From VXNE01 sp965261535 (GTDB taxonomy: Bacteria > Pseudomonadota > Gammaproteobacteria > Pseudomonadales > Azotimanducaceae): 64,000 nt of DNA. The position numbers were made by a program, and so were the translations under genes. Location of the stretch: assembly GCA_965261535.1 (NCBI GenBank), contig OZ253469.1:4154001-4218000 (forward strand). Reading direction: 5' to 3'. The notes under the pieces are model-generated. The model searched no databases and was not told the DNA's origin. It saw nothing but the letters and a program-made list of their open reading frames with translations. Below are positions 7,933-17,010 of the stretch, in pieces; within the stretch, counting starts at the first letter, position 1, and each line of letters starts with the position of its first letter.

Positions 7933-8586
7933 TTGTTGTTGGCCAGCGGTGCGTTTGCGGCTCCCTGCGACACCGCGTCCTGCGTGAACGCTCTCGTCGT
8001 CGGCATCACCGATGGCGACACCGTGACGTTGCTCGTCCAGGATCGCGGGCGCCAGTTCCAGACACGTTTCCGACTGACTGAAATCGACACGCCGGAACGC
8101 GCTCAGCCCTGGGGCACGCGGTCAAGGCAGGCGCTGGCCGAGAAGGTGTTCCGACGCCAAGTGCGGGTAATGCCCGAGGGCGAGGATCGGTACGGGCGGA
8201 TGCTGGGAAAGATCTACCTCGATGGGCGCGACATCAACCGCGAGATGGTGCGCGAGGGCCATGCATGGGCATACCGGCAATACCTTTCCGACGACTCGCT
8301 GCTTGAGGATGAACGTCGCGCTCGGGAAGCGGGTGCCGGTCTCTGGTCGCTGCCACAGGCGCAACATGTGCCGCCGTGGGAATGGCGGCGTAGCGGTCGG
8401 GCAAATACCGCTGCGCTCGCGTCCGCGCCCCCAAGGGCTTCTTTCACCTGCGGCCGGAAGACCTACTGTCGCGAGATGGCATCATGCGACGAAGCGCGCT
8501 TCTACTTCCGAAGGTGCGGTTTGTCGCGTCTCGACGGCGATGGCGACGGCTTGCCCTGCGAGCAGATTTGCCGCGGTTCGAGATGA
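7933..8586 (+). CDS. Secreted thermonuclease-family nuclease with Excalibur domain
   Basis: 217 aa as called from a TTG. Staphylococcal-nuclease fold: 'GITDGDTVTLLV', 'RFRLTEIDTPERAQPWG', 'EDRYGRMLGKIYLDGRDIN', with the metal-binding Asp and catalytic Arg/Glu positions present. The C-terminal Excalibur domain ends 'LDGDGDGLPCEQIC', a calcium-binding-like motif with paired cysteines. The TTG start cuts the signal peptide short. The frame upstream encodes a full leader (RALLRTCFLLLASGAFA) starting at an ATA codon at 7906, just after a GGGAG ribosome-binding sequence. The true start is therefore probably the ATA, or an ATG altered by mutation or sequencing error. Confidence 0.88.
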   Translation: MLLASGAFAAPCDTASCVNALVVGITDGDTVTLLVQDRGRQFQTRFRLTEIDTPERAQPWGTRSRQALAEKVFRRQVRVMPEGEDRYGRMLGKIYLDGRDINREMVREGHAWAYRQYLSDDSLLEDERRAREAGAGLWSLPQAQHVPPWEWRRSGRANTAALASAPPRASFTCGRKTYCREMASCDEARFYFRRCGLSRLDGDGDGLPCEQICRGSR

Positions 8587-8593
8587 GCCGCCT

Positions 8594-11047
8594 CTAGATT
8601 TCGTTCCTGACCAGCTCGTGGGTCCTGACGCGCTCGTACTTGTGCGCGGGTGTATTGATGATCGCCGCGAGTTCGCCGGCGGCGAGTCCTGCCTTGACGC
8701 GCTCGGTGTCGACATCACCGTAGACCGTCGTGCGTTGTTTCGGTTTGCGACCTGCGGACGTAATCAACGACCGCATGCGTGCGGGCGAGGTCTCCTGGCC
8801 GTGGCCCGCGCCGGCGGCGCGGGTGATGCTCTCGTTCATCAGCGTGCCGCCCAGGTCGTTGCAGCCGGCGTTCAGCGCGGCGACAACGCCTTCGTGGCCC
8901 ATCTTCACCCAACTGGCCTGGATGTTGGTGATGTGCGGGTGCAGCGCGAGCCGGGCGACGGCGTGCACCAGGATCGCCTCGCGGAATGTGGGTCCTCGGC
9001 GTGCGGCGCCCTTCAGGTAGAGCGGAGCTTCCATGTGCACGAACGGCAGCGGCACGAACTCCGTGAAGCCCCCGGTCCGCTTCTGCAAGGCGCGAATGCG
9101 CAGCAGGTGCCGCGCCCAATGCTTGGGTTGATCTACATGGCCGTACATGATCGTCGCGGTGGTGCGGAACCCGACTTCGTGAGCCGTTTCCATCACTTGC
9201 AGCCACTGCTCGGTATTGATCTTGTCCGGGCAGATCACGGCGCGCACCTCGTCGTCGAGGATTTCCGCCGCGGTGCCGGGCAGCGTATCGAGTCCGGCGT
9301 CCCGCAATGACTCGAGATGCTCCCTGAGGCTCAAGTTCGATGTGGCGGCGCCTTGCCACACTTCCAGCGGCGAAAAGGCATGCACATGCATTGAAGGCAC
9401 GGCTTCCTTCACCGCGCGGGCGATTTCCACGTACGTCTGGCCGGTGTACTCGGGGTGGATGCCGCCTTGCAGGCAGACCTCCGTGCCGCCTCGGTCCCAC
9501 GCTTCGCGCACGCGGCGCTGGATTTCCTCGCGGCCGAGATCGTAAGGGCGTCCGCGCAGGTTCTCGGCGAGTTTGCCCTTGGAGAAGGCGCAGAAGCGGC
9601 ACTTGAAGTAGCAGATGTTGGTGTAGTTGATATTGCGGTTGACCACGTAGCTGACAACATCGCCGTTGACTTGGGCGCGCAGCCTGTCCGCCGCCTGCAC
9701 GACCACGTTGAAATCGTCGCCGCGGGCGCGAATCAGGCGCACCAGTTCGTCTTCGTCCAGATCGTCGCCATTCGAGGCGCGCGCGAGGATGGCGCCGAGG
9801 TCGCGCGAGACATCTCGCTCGCGAGGGGGCGTGTGGATGCGTTCGAGCGTGGCTGTCGGCGGCGCGTCGACAGCGCCGGGCGACCAGCCGTCGATACGCG
9901 GCAGGCCTTCGCCATCGATCATGTTGAGCACGCGCCGGCGCAGGCCGGCGTCGACCCAGCGTTCGGACTCCCTCGCGTAGGCGGGATAGATGGTCAAGCG
10001 TTCATGCAGGTGCTTGCCGGCCGCCGCGGTCTCGCGCACCAGCTCCTCGACATGGGGCCAGGGCGCTTCGGGATTCACGAAGTCGGGTGTCAGCGGGGAG
10101 ACGCCGCCCCAGTCGTTGATGCCGGCGGCGACGATCTGCTGCAGTACGCCGGGACTCAGGTTCGGCGGCGCCTGAATGCTCATCGAGGCGCCGAAGACGA
10201 TGCGGGCGACGGCGATGGTCCATAGCAACTCATCGAGACTCGGTTCCGGCGCATGGCGCATCTTGGTATCGGGCTTGGCGCGGAAGTTCTGAATGATGAC
10301 TTCCTGAATATGGCCGTGCCGCTCGTGCGCATCGCGAATCGCCAGTAGTGATTCGATGCGCTCGCGACGGGTTTCGCCGATGCCGATAAGGATGCCGGAT
10401 GTGAACGGCACCCCGGCGGCGCCGCCATCGCGCAGCGTCTGGAGGCGCACGGCGGGCACCTTGTCCGGGGAGCCGTAGTGCGGCATGCCCCGTTGGGTCA
10501 ACCGGTCCGATGCGGACTCGAGCATGATGCCCATCGACGGCGACACCGGGCGCAGCAGGGCGATGTCCTCCGGCGTCATGTTGCCGGGATTCAGGTGGGG
10601 CAGCAGGCCCGTCTCGTCAAGGACCGCAGCGGCGGCATCGCGCAAATAGGCGATGGTCGTCTTGTAGCCCATTTGCGCCAATGCGTCGCGCGCCGCCCGG
10701 TAGCGCAGTTCCGGTTTTTCGCCCAGGGTGAACAGCGCCTCCTTGCAGCCCAGGGCGGCGCCGTGGCGGGCGACTTCCAGCACACGGTCGAGCGTCATGT
10801 AGGGCGCATCGAGCCGCGAGGGCGTCTGGGCGAACGTGCAGTAGTGGCAGACGTCGCGACACATGTGCGTCAGCGGAATGAAGATCTTGCGCGAATAGGT
10901 GACGACGTTCAGGAATTCGCGATCGCGCAGCGTCGATGCGACTTGGGCGAGCGCTCGTGTGTCCGGGAAGTCCGCGAGGGCGAGCGCGCCGGCAGCGTCC
11001 GGCAGTTCTCCGTCCGCGGCGGCAGCCAGTGTCAGTTCAACGCGCAT
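8594..11047 (-). CDS. fbiC: Bifunctional FO synthase (CofG-CofH fusion)
   Basis: 817 aa. It makes 7,8-didemethyl-8-hydroxy-5-deazariboflavin (FO), the chromophore of coenzyme F420, from a pyrimidine intermediate and tyrosine. There are two radical-SAM halves. The CofG half has the cluster motif 'CRDVCHYC' (C63, C67, C70) followed by 'LFTLGEKPE'. The CofH half has 'CYFKCRFCAFSK' followed by 'VCLQGGIHP'. The CofG-then-CofH order matches actinobacterial FbiC, whereas archaea use separate genes. It is the last gene of the F420 operon, 27 bp after cofC, and is convergent with the nuclease gene. Confidence 0.97.
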   Translation of the reverse strand: MRVELTLAAAADGELPDAAGALALADFPDTRALAQVASTLRDREFLNVVTYSRKIFIPLTHMCRDVCHYCTFAQTPSRLDAPYMTLDRVLEVARHGAALGCKEALFTLGEKPELRYRAARDALAQMGYKTTIAYLRDAAAAVLDETGLLPHLNPGNMTPEDIALLRPVSPSMGIMLESASDRLTQRGMPHYGSPDKVPAVRLQTLRDGGAAGVPFTSGILIGIGETRRERIESLLAIRDAHERHGHIQEVIIQNFRAKPDTKMRHAPEPSLDELLWTIAVARIVFGASMSIQAPPNLSPGVLQQIVAAGINDWGGVSPLTPDFVNPEAPWPHVEELVRETAAAGKHLHERLTIYPAYARESERWVDAGLRRRVLNMIDGEGLPRIDGWSPGAVDAPPTATLERIHTPPRERDVSRDLGAILARASNGDDLDEDELVRLIRARGDDFNVVVQAADRLRAQVNGDVVSYVVNRNINYTNICYFKCRFCAFSKGKLAENLRGRPYDLGREEIQRRVREAWDRGGTEVCLQGGIHPEYTGQTYVEIARAVKEAVPSMHVHAFSPLEVWQGAATSNLSLREHLESLRDAGLDTLPGTAAEILDDEVRAVICPDKINTEQWLQVMETAHEVGFRTTATIMYGHVDQPKHWARHLLRIRALQKRTGGFTEFVPLPFVHMEAPLYLKGAARRGPTFREAILVHAVARLALHPHITNIQASWVKMGHEGVVAALNAGCNDLGGTLMNESITRAAGAGHGQETSPARMRSLITSAGRKPKQRTTVYGDVDTERVKAGLAAGELAAIINTPAHKYERVRTHELVRNEI

Positions 11048-11074
11048 CGTGTCCCTGGAGCTCTGCGGAAAACG

Positions 11075-11740
11075 TCAATTATGGGTGGCCGCCAGCCGCG
11101 ATGCCACACCGGTTTTCACAAGGTAGCGTCCGCTGCGGGTGTCCGTGCCGGCGGCGGCGAACTCACGCAAGCCATCGATGGTGTCGATATCGAGGCCGAA
11201 ACCGGGCAGGCGGACGATGCGCGGCTCGAATCCCGCCGCGCGAGCCAGCGCCTTGTGCGGTCTGAAGCTCGTGCCATCGAACTGGTAGGTCATCGCGTTC
11301 GGCGGCGTGGCGATGATGCAGTTGGTGCCGACCTCGTGACGGTCGGGCAGCAGGGTAATATCCGTGTGCCCCCGGATGGCATGGTTCACTTCGTCGGCGG
11401 TGAGAAGGGGAAGGTCGCCGTGGACGATCATGGTGCCTTCGGCGCGATCGGCGACGAAAGCGCTCGCTTCGGTGACGGCGCCCGTCAGATCGTCTGCCGT
11501 GTCGGCGAATACCTCCGCATCGAATTCTCGCGCCAGCGCCACGGCGGCCGGCGAGCGCGATACGACTAGCACGCCTTCTAGTGACGCCGGGGTGAGCGCG
11601 GCCAGCACGTCTTGCACCATGGCCAGTGTCAGATCGTGCCGCTCGCGCGGCGACAGGTACGCGCCAAGCCGTTCTTTCGCTCCGTCGGGACCCTTGAAGG
11701 GTACCAGTGCCCAGATGCGAGGAGTCGTTACTGGGGGCAT
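11075..11740 (-). CDS. cofC: 2-phospho-L-lactate (or PEP) guanylyltransferase
   Basis: 221 aa. CofC/FbiD joins GTP to 2-phospholactate or phosphoenolpyruvate, giving the activated side chain of F420. The family's start 'WALVPFKGPDGAKERL' is present, as are 'MIVHGDLPLLTADEV' and the C-terminal 'PGFGLDIDTIDGL'. The ATG at 11740 is taken; a GTG at 11752, immediately after the cofD stop, is the alternative. It sits between cofD and fbiC in one transcript. Confidence 0.95.
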   Translation of the reverse strand: MPPVTTPRIWALVPFKGPDGAKERLGAYLSPRERHDLTLAMVQDVLAALTPASLEGVLVVSRSPAAVALAREFDAEVFADTADDLTGAVTEASAFVADRAEGTMIVHGDLPLLTADEVNHAIRGHTDITLLPDRHEVGTNCIIATPPNAMTYQFDGTSFRPHKALARAAGFEPRIVRLPGFGLDIDTIDGLREFAAAGTDTRSGRYLVKTGVASRLAATHN

Positions 11741-11752
11741 CGGCGGCCGCAC

Positions 11753-12718
11753 TCAAGCGCCGGCGAAAGCCAGCACGTCGCGGGCGAGGGCGATGCGATG
11801 GTCGAGGTTCGTCATCACCGTCTGGGTCACGGTGGTAGCCAGTCCCAGGTCGGCTATCTCCGACTCGGCGGCGGCATCGCATTCGTCGAGGACAAAGCCG
11901 GTAATCAGGCCTTGGTAATGTCGGGCTACCGCCGCCGCCGAGGCCGGAATGTCGAGTTCGCGCATCATCTTTGCCGTCGGCCCTTTGATGGCGCGTCCGC
12001 CGACGATGGGGGATACCGCGATGATCGGTACACCGGCTGACTTCAGTCGCTGCCGCATGCCGGGCGTATCCAGGATCGGGTCGACGGAAACGAAAGGATT
12101 GGACGGGCATATGACGATTGCATTCAACCCATCCCCGGATGCTCCCGGAGGATGCGACGCGCTTGCGTTGAGTAGCGCTGCAATTTCGGGGCTGATCGCC
12201 GCGTCGTCGATGCCATCGAACTCGAATCCCGTCACGGCGGGTCGGCAGCGGTCGCGCACGAAGTAGTGCTGGAAGGCGAGCGGTCCATCCGACGTCATCA
12301 CGTGCGTTCTGACCGGATCGTTCGACATCGGCAGGACGGATTGGGCCACGCCCAGACGCTGGCGGATCTCCCGCGTGACTTCGGTCAGCGTGGCGCCCGC
12401 GGCGAGGCGCTGCCGTCGATATACGTGCAGCGCGAGGTCGTGATCGCCGAGGCGGAACCAGGTCTGCAAGCCGAGCCGTTGTGCGGAGTCCATGAAGTGC
12501 CAGCTCTCGTCGCGCCGGCCCCAACCGGTTTCGAGATTGGCCTCTCCGGCGAGCGTATAGACCAGCGTGTCCACGTCCGGCGAGATGTGGAAGCCGAGGT
12601 GCTCGAAGTCGTCTCCGGTGTTGACGACAAACCCGATCTCGTCGGGTTCCAGCACCTTCGCGAAACCCAGCGCGAGCTTGGCGCCGCCAATGCCGCCGGT
12701 GAGCGCGAGTATCTTCAT
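11753..12718 (-). CDS. cofD: 2-phospho-L-lactate transferase
   Basis: 321 aa. CofD/FbiA transfers the activated phospholactyl (or phosphoenolpyruvyl) group to FO, giving F420-0 or its dehydro form. Family features are the N-terminal 'LALTGGIGGAKLALG', 'FVVNTGDDFEHLGFHISPD', 'WFRLGDHDLA', 'LPMSNDPVRTHV' and the late motif 'ICPSNPFVSVDPIL'. Length is typical. It starts 22 bp after cofE. Confidence 0.97.
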   Translation of the reverse strand: MKILALTGGIGGAKLALGFAKVLEPDEIGFVVNTGDDFEHLGFHISPDVDTLVYTLAGEANLETGWGRRDESWHFMDSAQRLGLQTWFRLGDHDLALHVYRRQRLAAGATLTEVTREIRQRLGVAQSVLPMSNDPVRTHVMTSDGPLAFQHYFVRDRCRPAVTGFEFDGIDDAAISPEIAALLNASASHPPGASGDGLNAIVICPSNPFVSVDPILDTPGMRQRLKSAGVPIIAVSPIVGGRAIKGPTAKMMRELDIPASAAAVARHYQGLITGFVLDECDAAAESEIADLGLATTVTQTVMTNLDHRIALARDVLAFAGA

Positions 12719-12740
12719 CGCGGGCGCACCCTCGGCGTAT

Positions 12741-13496
12741 TCATTGAAACAGGTCTTCCGTCAGGGGCCGGTTGATCGCCGCCGCATTGCCTGCCTGCGA
12801 CTCGGGTGCGAAGCCTCTGACCAGTGCCGCCGGAATCCGCTCCGTCGTCTCTCCCATAACGAGAACGGCGGCCGTCGCCATGCTGTCGGCGCGGTTCACC
12901 AGCGTGATCTTGAGTTCGCGGCCGAACAGGTCAAAGCCGCCCCGGCGGTCGTCGAACACCTGGATACCAGCGGCGCCGATAGCCATGGCGGTGGTGCCGA
13001 GGCGCCAGGGACGGTTGGCGCTATCGCTGATGACCACGCCGACGCGGTTGCCGGTCCGCTCAAGGATGCGCGCATGCAGTGCCGCGGCCGAAGCATCGGG
13101 ATCCAAAGGCAAAAGCAGGGCGACCTCGCCGCGGCCGTGGTCGACGTTGGATTGGTCGATGCCCGCATTGGCGCCGACGAAGCCGAGCCGGTGCCGGACG
13201 ATGAGCACCCCGGGCCGCTTTCGCACCACGGCCACGGATTCATCGAGGATCAACTGCACCAGGCGCGGGTCCTTTTCAGTCTCGGCCGCCAGCGCGACGG
13301 CGTCGGCCGATGGCGCGACGTCGTGAAGTCGTACCAGGCGGCCTTCGGCCTTGGAAACTATCTTTTGCGCGACGACCAGCACGTCGCCGTCACGGAGTGA
13401 CGTCTGCGCGTTGATGGCGTTCATGAGGATGGCGGGCAGATCATCGCCGGCCCGAATCAGGGGCAGGCCTTCGATACCCGCGACGCTGAGCGCCAT
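12741..13496 (-). CDS. cofE: Coenzyme F420-0:L-glutamate ligase
   Basis: 251 aa. CofE adds glutamates to F420-0 with GTP to form the polyglutamate tail. Features are 'DGDVLVVAQKIVSKAEGR', 'RHRLGFVGANAGIDQSNV', 'VVISDSANRPWRLGTTAMAIG' and 'FGRELKITLVNRADSMA'. It is the stand-alone ligase; the C-terminal reductase domain found in actinobacterial FbiB is absent. The ATG directly abuts the npdG stop, so the two are coupled. Confidence 0.96.
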   Translation of the reverse strand: MALSVAGIEGLPLIRAGDDLPAILMNAINAQTSLRDGDVLVVAQKIVSKAEGRLVRLHDVAPSADAVALAAETEKDPRLVQLILDESVAVVRKRPGVLIVRHRLGFVGANAGIDQSNVDHGRGEVALLLPLDPDASAAALHARILERTGNRVGVVISDSANRPWRLGTTAMAIGAAGIQVFDDRRGGFDLFGRELKITLVNRADSMATAAVLVMGETTERIPAALVRGFAPESQAGNAAAINRPLTEDLFQ

Positions 13497-14165
13497 CTAT
13501 TCGTGCTCCGTTTGACCGACGATCTTGATGCCCGAATGCGATAGATCGTGGCGCCGATTGATCTGGATCAGGATGCTGGTGAGCGCCTCGGCGGCGGCGG
13601 CGTTGTCGATGGGTCCGGCGTGCCAGCCCGTCAGTCCGGCTTGGGCCGCCAGCGCGATGACCTTGTCCCTGGCCGCGCGCTTGTTGCCGGCGACGAGCAC
13701 GTCGCACTCGATATGGATGTCCTGCTGCAACAGGTGCGCGGCGATGTTCTGGAATGCGGAAACGACCATGACGTCATCGCCAAGAAAATCCTGCGCGCGC
13801 TTCCCGGCGGACCCCGCTTCCGGCAGTTGCACCGTTCCGACCCTGGGCGGGACCAGCGGCACGGAGACATCTATCAGGATCTTGCCTTTTAGCCCCGCGC
13901 GAACGGTTTCCAGCGTGGAGATCTGGTGTTCCGCCGGCACTGTCAGCACGACGATATCTCCCGCCGCCGCGGCGTCGGCGTTCTCCATCGCCCGCGCCGG
14001 GGTTTCGGGACTGATCTTCTGCAAGTTGGCCACGGCGGTTTTCGCCTTTTCGAGCGTGCGCGAACCGATCACGATCTCGTGTCCCGCTCTCGACCAGCGT
14101 ATGGCCAGGCCCGTGCCCAGATCGCCGGTACCGCCCAGTATGGCGATGGATTCCTTGCCGGACAT
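13497..14165 (-). CDS. npdG: NADPH-dependent F420 reductase (F420H2:NADP oxidoreductase)
   Basis: 222 aa. It passes hydride between NADPH and F420, so it can supply F420H2 to F420-dependent enzymes. The Rossmann motif 'AILGGTGDLGTGLA' opens the protein, followed by 'IVIGSRTLEKA', 'IVVLTVPAEH', 'VSAFQNIAAHLL' and 'NAAAAEALTSILIQINRR', all typical of NpdG/Fno. A strong ribosome-binding site (GGAGGGG, 4-5 bases before the ATG) fits its place as first gene of the five-gene operon. Its presence argues that the operon serves redox metabolism as well as cofactor synthesis. Confidence 0.93.
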   Translation of the reverse strand: MSGKESIAILGGTGDLGTGLAIRWSRAGHEIVIGSRTLEKAKTAVANLQKISPETPARAMENADAAAAGDIVVLTVPAEHQISTLETVRAGLKGKILIDVSVPLVPPRVGTVQLPEAGSAGKRAQDFLGDDVMVVSAFQNIAAHLLQQDIHIECDVLVAGNKRAARDKVIALAAQAGLTGWHAGPIDNAAAAEALTSILIQINRRHDLSHSGIKIVGQTEHE

Positions 14166-14668
14166 GGACCCCTCCGGGGAAAAGCGGCGATGAGGTTGAC
14201 AAAGAGCTGCTTTTCGAAGGCTACGACCCGACGTGGCAAGAAGTCACGCGGTTCACAGTGCGGGACGGCAGATACTTCATGGACGACTCGGAAATGGAGG
14301 AAGCGCGCCATCCGAATATGCCGCAAAACGGACTAGCGCTCGCAATGAAAGATCGTATCGGGCAACCGGATTGTACTACCTATAAGGCACTAAAAAAGTT
14401 GATATCTATGTCAACTGCGAGTTCGGACCTTGCGCTTTTCGACGATCCATCAAAGGAACGTGTTGCGGGTAGTCCCCAAAGAAGAAGGTTCCAACGAGGA
14501 GTGTTCAGATTCCTTTAGTGCCCAAAATACTTTGCGGCTCCTAAAGGGGCTCTTGCCCGAATACGTGAACGATGCTCTTTCGGCACTCTCAGGCACTTAC
14601 CGTCCTTATTCAACGCTGCGTCGGTACTCCCTGACAGTGAATTACCGAGCCGATTAAGTTTGTGAGCA
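14166..14668. other. Intergenic region with a possible decayed coding fragment
   Basis: This 500-bp gap is poorer in GC than its surroundings. On the plus strand, the frame through 14189-14330 reads 'DEVDKELLFEGYDPTWQEV' and then 'RDGRYFMDDSEMEEAR', which looks like real protein but has no start before a GTG at 14258. A second frame at 14430-14657 (75 codons, 'VLRVVPKEEGSNEECSDSFS') could continue a broken gene. No family is recognised. The operon promoter for npdG should lie at the left end of this stretch, reading leftwards; I could not assign it. Confidence 0.35.
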
Positions 14669-16114
14669 TCATGGCCGAATGTCCTTCGCAGTTTCCAACC
14701 AACCGAACCCGGTTCCGAGACGGCGATCCGCGAACCGCAAGACGCGGGACATCTCTGGAGCTACCGGCATGCCCGGCGCATTCCGAATCGGATTCAGACT
14801 GAAAGACAGGAAGCCGCCGATCGGGTTGGGACCGGCAACCAGTTTCGCGACCGGCGACTCGTCTTGCCGCGCCTCGCGATACTCGGTTCCCTCGCGCACG
14901 AGATTGAATGTACTGGTCAGGTCAAATCTCGTGTCAGTAACGACATGACCGCCGCCGGCGCGATGCCGATCGGCGCTAGCCAACACGGTGCGCTCGAGGA
15001 GAGCTGGGCGAAACGCCAAACATTCGCCTTCGGCTACGGCGAAGCACAACGGAACAAGCGGAAAGTCCCCCAACCCGGTCAATAGCGTCCGCAACGCGCC
15101 GCCGATTCTGGGATTCAGTTCCGTCGGCACGAATCCGTCGTGCGAGAGCACGCCATCTATGGTGAACGCGCCGCGATAGTCGACCCGCTCGCGCAGCGCG
15201 ATGCCCGCGCGCCGTGCGATGCGACGCATCGCCTCGCGATCCTCGGTCCGAGGGTCGAACCAGTTGGAACACCCGGCGAACAGGAGCCGGTCGCCTTCTC
15301 GCGGCCGCAAAACGATCATTTCGACGGGCCGGAATACGGTCACCGCATCCTCGAACACGATTCCGTGAATGCTGACCGGAATGCCTTCCAGAAACGGCAT
15401 GACGCGAACGCGATCGGCGATTTCGCGCAACGAATCCGCCGCCGCATTGCCATCTCCGCCTGGCCGCACCCATCGCAAGCCGACCGCGCCTCCGTGGACT
15501 CCCGATTTGACGTCGGCGGCCCATACCGTCCCAAGGCCTTCGTCCAGGGCGGCGGCCGCGCCGACAAGTGCGCGACGTTCCGCAGCTACGACGCGCGATA
15601 GTGCTCTATGCACACCCGCAACGTCCCAGAACGCGTCGATGGCCGTCTTGTCTTCGAGCGCAATCCAGGCCGGCTTGCGGGGCGCATAGGAATTTCGGCC
15701 GGCTACGCTAGAGACATCGCTGGGCCAACACAAGACCCTTGCTGAACGGTCGGGGTCCCAGCGGTCGATCATCGCTCGGACGTTACTCGGCAGATGTTTG
15801 AGCGCAGTCAATCCCTGGCGGTGCTGGTCGACGATGTCTCCGCCATGGATGTCACATACGTGCAGTATCGCCTCTTCGCGGCCGGGAATTACCCCTGTTC
15901 CCTCACCGTAAGCCAGAATGAGCGGCTTGGCGGCCCCGAGCGCTGCCAGGGTGCGCGCCTCTCTGCCGAGCCCCACCGCCAGTCCGCCCGCGTGAATGAA
16001 CCTCCGTCCCTCGAACAGGGGGCGCAGCAGCGCCGTGTAGTATTCACGCGCCTCTGCCTTCACCAGGTCACTGCGATGTCCTGGAGGTTTCGACATTTCC
16101 GTGTATCGATTCAT
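14669..16114 (-). CDS. ATP-grasp-like protein of unknown function
   Basis: 481 aa. The C-terminal half has features of an ATP-grasp enzyme: 'GAVGLRWVRPGG', 'VMPFLEGIPVSIHGIVF', and near the end 'GFVPTELNPRIGGALRTLL', like the metal-binding Glu/Asn loop of that fold. The N-terminal 'FIHAGGLAVGLGREARTLA' may form the pre-ATP-grasp domain. Such enzymes join a carboxylate to an amine or thiol with ATP; the substrate is unknown. The ATG at 16114 has a GGGGAG ribosome-binding site 5 bases upstream; the open frame reaches 16234. No biosynthetic partner is adjacent. Confidence 0.68.
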   Translation of the reverse strand: MNRYTEMSKPPGHRSDLVKAEAREYYTALLRPLFEGRRFIHAGGLAVGLGREARTLAALGAAKPLILAYGEGTGVIPGREEAILHVCDIHGGDIVDQHRQGLTALKHLPSNVRAMIDRWDPDRSARVLCWPSDVSSVAGRNSYAPRKPAWIALEDKTAIDAFWDVAGVHRALSRVVAAERRALVGAAAALDEGLGTVWAADVKSGVHGGAVGLRWVRPGGDGNAAADSLREIADRVRVMPFLEGIPVSIHGIVFEDAVTVFRPVEMIVLRPREGDRLLFAGCSNWFDPRTEDREAMRRIARRAGIALRERVDYRGAFTIDGVLSHDGFVPTELNPRIGGALRTLLTGLGDFPLVPLCFAVAEGECLAFRPALLERTVLASADRHRAGGGHVVTDTRFDLTSTFNLVREGTEYREARQDESPVAKLVAGPNPIGGFLSFSLNPIRNAPGMPVAPEMSRVLRFADRRLGTGFGWLETAKDIRP

Positions 16115-16435
16115 GGTGGCTCCCCGGACCGCAACCGAGGGACCACATGACGGAGAGACCCTCGCGTTGCGAGAGGTCCGTTGATTGTTTGCGGTCTTAG
16201 ATCTGGATTGACGGATCGACCGAACGAACCCCACGCGGTCGCCACCGATAGTGGCGATTCGGGCTAATCGCGCGGCTCACAGTCCAGTTGTCCATCGGCG
16301 CGGACCCTAAGTTGGCACTGCCACTCTGTCAAGGCGAAATAGTGCGGTGCCAACGCAAAGCAGAAATGTCCCCTTTTCTCCAAAGCAGAAACGATTATCG
16401 AGTGTCTCGCCGCCAGCGGCAACGTGCCTCGCGGT
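16115..16435. other. Intergenic region without a convincing gene
   Basis: About 320 bp between the ATP-grasp-like gene and the decayed DUF4276-like gene. Short frames occur on both strands, but none has a start, ribosome-binding site or family motif. It should contain the promoter of the ATP-grasp-like gene. No repeat or RNA gene was seen. Confidence 0.4.
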
Positions 16436-17002
16436 CTAAGTGGTCGTGATCTGTTCGATGCGCTGTGCGAGATTGTCGAAATCCTCTGGGCATTTCTGGC
16501 GGATCGCTTGTATTCGCCGAGAAGCTTCCTCGCCCAACGCTTTGCGACCGCCGTCGGGAAGATCCCCAAGACCTCTACGTCGAGCAATAACGTCGAAGTA
16601 CCGCTCCTTGACCGATCCCTCGGCTCGGACCTCGGACCAACGCCACTCGCTTGGGAGGTCCAGGCCCGCGAGAGCCCATGTCTCCAACTCTTCCCATGCA
16701 TTTTCCGCCAGAAAGCGCTGTCTCCCAAATTCCACTTCAATCTGATCAAGTCGTTCGCGACGACCGACTTCGCCATCACGGTCCACGCAAAGAATGAAAC
16801 AGTCCGCCATGCCTTCGTATCGCTTGACGATATCGGACAGGTGTACGGATTTGAGCGCTTCGACAACCCCGCCAAGAACGGGATCTTCGCGGACTCGTAC
16901 GTTTGCGGACGGTCTACCCAACGACCTGAAGAGCCGCTCGAAAAGCGGCTTGAGGAACTATTTGTCTTTCCGGGAATCCTCCGGGACGATCAAGACATTC
17001 AC
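16436..17002 (-). pseudogene. DUF4276-like protein with in-frame TAG
   Basis: Starting from a GTG 8 bp after the ATPase fragment, the frame reads 'VNVLIVPEDSRKDK', then a TAG (16958-16960), then continues in the same frame 'FLKPLFERLFRSLGRPSA', 'VRVREDPVLGGVVEALKS', 'CFILCVDRDGEVGRRERLD', 'LAENAWEELETWALAGLDLP' and 'AIRQKCPEDFDNLAQRIE' to 16436. The pattern VPED...ILCVDRDG...ENAWEELE matches small TOPRIM-like/DUF4276 proteins encoded next to AAA ATPases. The TAG sits where the family usually has Tyr. Unless the stop is suppressed or is a sequencing error, the gene is dead. Confidence 0.65.
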
Positions 17003-17010
17003 TCGCTGCC

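Noticed and set aside
8222..9310. Plus-strand frame across the end of the nuclease gene and the antisense of fbiC
   Set aside because: It spans two convergent real genes and has no family similarity.
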